Part shown: positions 62,601-64,000 of the stretch, one piece after another
Layout: each line of letters opens with the position of its first letter
Position numbering within the stretch: position 1 is the first letter of the stretch
Position numbers and translations under genes: made by a program
Notes under the pieces: model-generated
Database searches by the model: none
What the model saw: only the letters and a program-made list of their open reading frames with translations
What the model was told of the DNA's origin: nothing
Assembly: GCF_017562075.2 (NCBI RefSeq)
Contig: NC_054083.1
Location: forward strand, 20,705,428-20,769,427
Length of the DNA stretch: 64,000 nucleotides
Source: Anopheles merus
Lineage: Eukaryota; Arthropoda; Insecta; Diptera; Culicidae
Direction: 5' to 3'

Positions 62601-64000
62601 GCATTTTGGAAACATTTCGTACGAAGTAGTGTAGAGTATTATTTGTTACATGTGTTCGACGTTCAACTTTAACTAAATATGAACTATCTTATCAAGCATC
62701 TTATCCTATTGTTTGAGTGGAAGAGAAGGGGGCTTTTCTTTTGCTTTTTTTTAGAGGAGCCGCGGAGGGATTCCAATTAAACTGGACGCCAAGGAAATTA
62801 TGTTGCATTGCTCAAACTAACGACAGAGAGAGAGAAAGAGAAATAAGAGCTTTGAATTGGCTGCCACTTGTTTCGCAGTTAGTCTTTTCTCCTACTTAAC
62901 ATACAATAGAAAACAATCTAAATCTCCTAGTGCATCTACCACAGTGGATTCAGAGTCCTTTCTGCCCGGTCGTACTGCGAAATAGAGTGCTTAATTTATT
63001 AAAAAAAAAATACACAAAGCGCTGCTCATCCTATTTCCGATCCGTACATAAAAACTTATTCAGCAAAACTTAACTGTCTAAACTAACTAAAAATGAACAA
63101 ATTTGGCTAAACAACAGAAACGCGCACTAAATGTAGTGCTGCCGTAAGAAGGGTAGGTGTGTGGTGGAATTTATTTCCTAACACTTTTGCGCCATCGGTA
63201 GGGAAACACACTTTTGCACAGATTAGCAAATGGGAAGCATGATAATGATGATTATGATGCTGATGAGCGGGTGTTTGTGTGTGTGTGTGAGTCGGTCCAG
63301 TGGCTGGGATGAGTTGACAGCTCGCTCTGGTGCGGTATGTACGCACACGCACACACGCACATACACACACATATATTACAGGGATTCCTACACATTCTAT
63401 GCTCATGAATAAATGAAGAAGTACATTGCATTCGTCAAGCGCGTGCGTAACTAAAACGTGCACAAAACTGTCTGGTTTGGGGTGGGTGGAGGACGTTAGA
63501 GTTGGAGGAGTTTGGCATGATGGAATTTGAAATTATAAATGAACGGTAATTTAAACTCGTCCCTATTGCACGCTGTGCACAGCGACTGTGTCTAAATCGA
63601 TCCACTGGGAAATGAACGCTATGATGATGGTGTGCTACACAATAGTTACACCGAACTAAACGATAATACACACTCGCATGTGCACACACTACACACACAC
63701 ACACTACATGTAATGCAAATGCAGCACTAGAAGCCGGGACAGGTGGTGGTGCGTGGGTCTTTTTTTCATGATGGTTGATGGTTGGAATGGTTTTCTATCG
63801 GCAGGATACGCGCGGCTTCGGTGCTGTCTAAGATGAAGGACATATACGACACACAGGGGCGGGAATAGGGGCAGCGAGTGTGGCAGCAGGCAGGGCGCGC
63901 ACGGGCAGCGTGAACGAGCGAGAACAATGTACACACGCACACACACACACACAGATATACGCATAAAACACAACACACATACAGAAACAGTAGCAGAAAG

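Overview
The window is animal nuclear DNA, almost certainly from an anopheline mosquito and probably the Anopheles gambiae complex. Three things point there: spliced genes with short GT-AG introns, dense CA/GA/CT microsatellites, and two copies of a tRNA-derived SINE that I recognise as the A. gambiae element SINE200. There is no prokaryotic organisation and no CRISPR array.

Layout. Positions 1-38.7 kb are gene-poor. They hold simple repeats, a SINE200 copy with an adjacent MITE (13.4-13.95 kb), a degenerate minisatellite (28.3-29.0 kb), and a few weak promoter-like or exon-like patches, but no coding region I can defend. Coding genes start at 38.7 kb: a Rac-type Rho GTPase (minus strand, intronless CDS); a THAP zinc-finger exon joined by good in-phase splice sites to a carnitine-pathway dioxygenase of the trimethyllysine dioxygenase type (plus strand, 44.26-46.71 kb); a three-exon Tectonic gene (minus, 51.69-48.36 kb); B9D2 (minus, 52.21-51.67 kb), whose 3' coding end overlaps the Tectonic start codon by 20 nt; and a large 3'-terminal exon of a UBA-domain protein, best explained as the long isoform of the E3 ligase Cbl (minus, 57.96-55.51 kb). 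The last 6 kb look like its intron and contain a second, inverted SINE200 with perfect 11-bp target-site duplications.

How the genes work together. B9D2 and Tectonic are both components of the MKS module of the ciliary transition zone. Here they lie on one strand with overlapping reading frames, and an RFX-type X-box sits 140 bp upstream of the B9D2 start, so one cilium-specific promoter could drive both subunits. This ciliary transcription unit is the clearest functional system in the window. The second unusual arrangement is the THAP/dioxygenase locus: splicing would give a 740-residue protein with a DNA-binding THAP domain ahead of a complete Fe(II)/2-oxoglutarate dioxygenase, while intron retention gives a THAP-only protein because the donor itself supplies a stop codon. 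Rac and the UBA/Cbl-like protein both act in receptor-tyrosine-kinase and cytoskeletal signalling, but nothing here shows that they are co-regulated.
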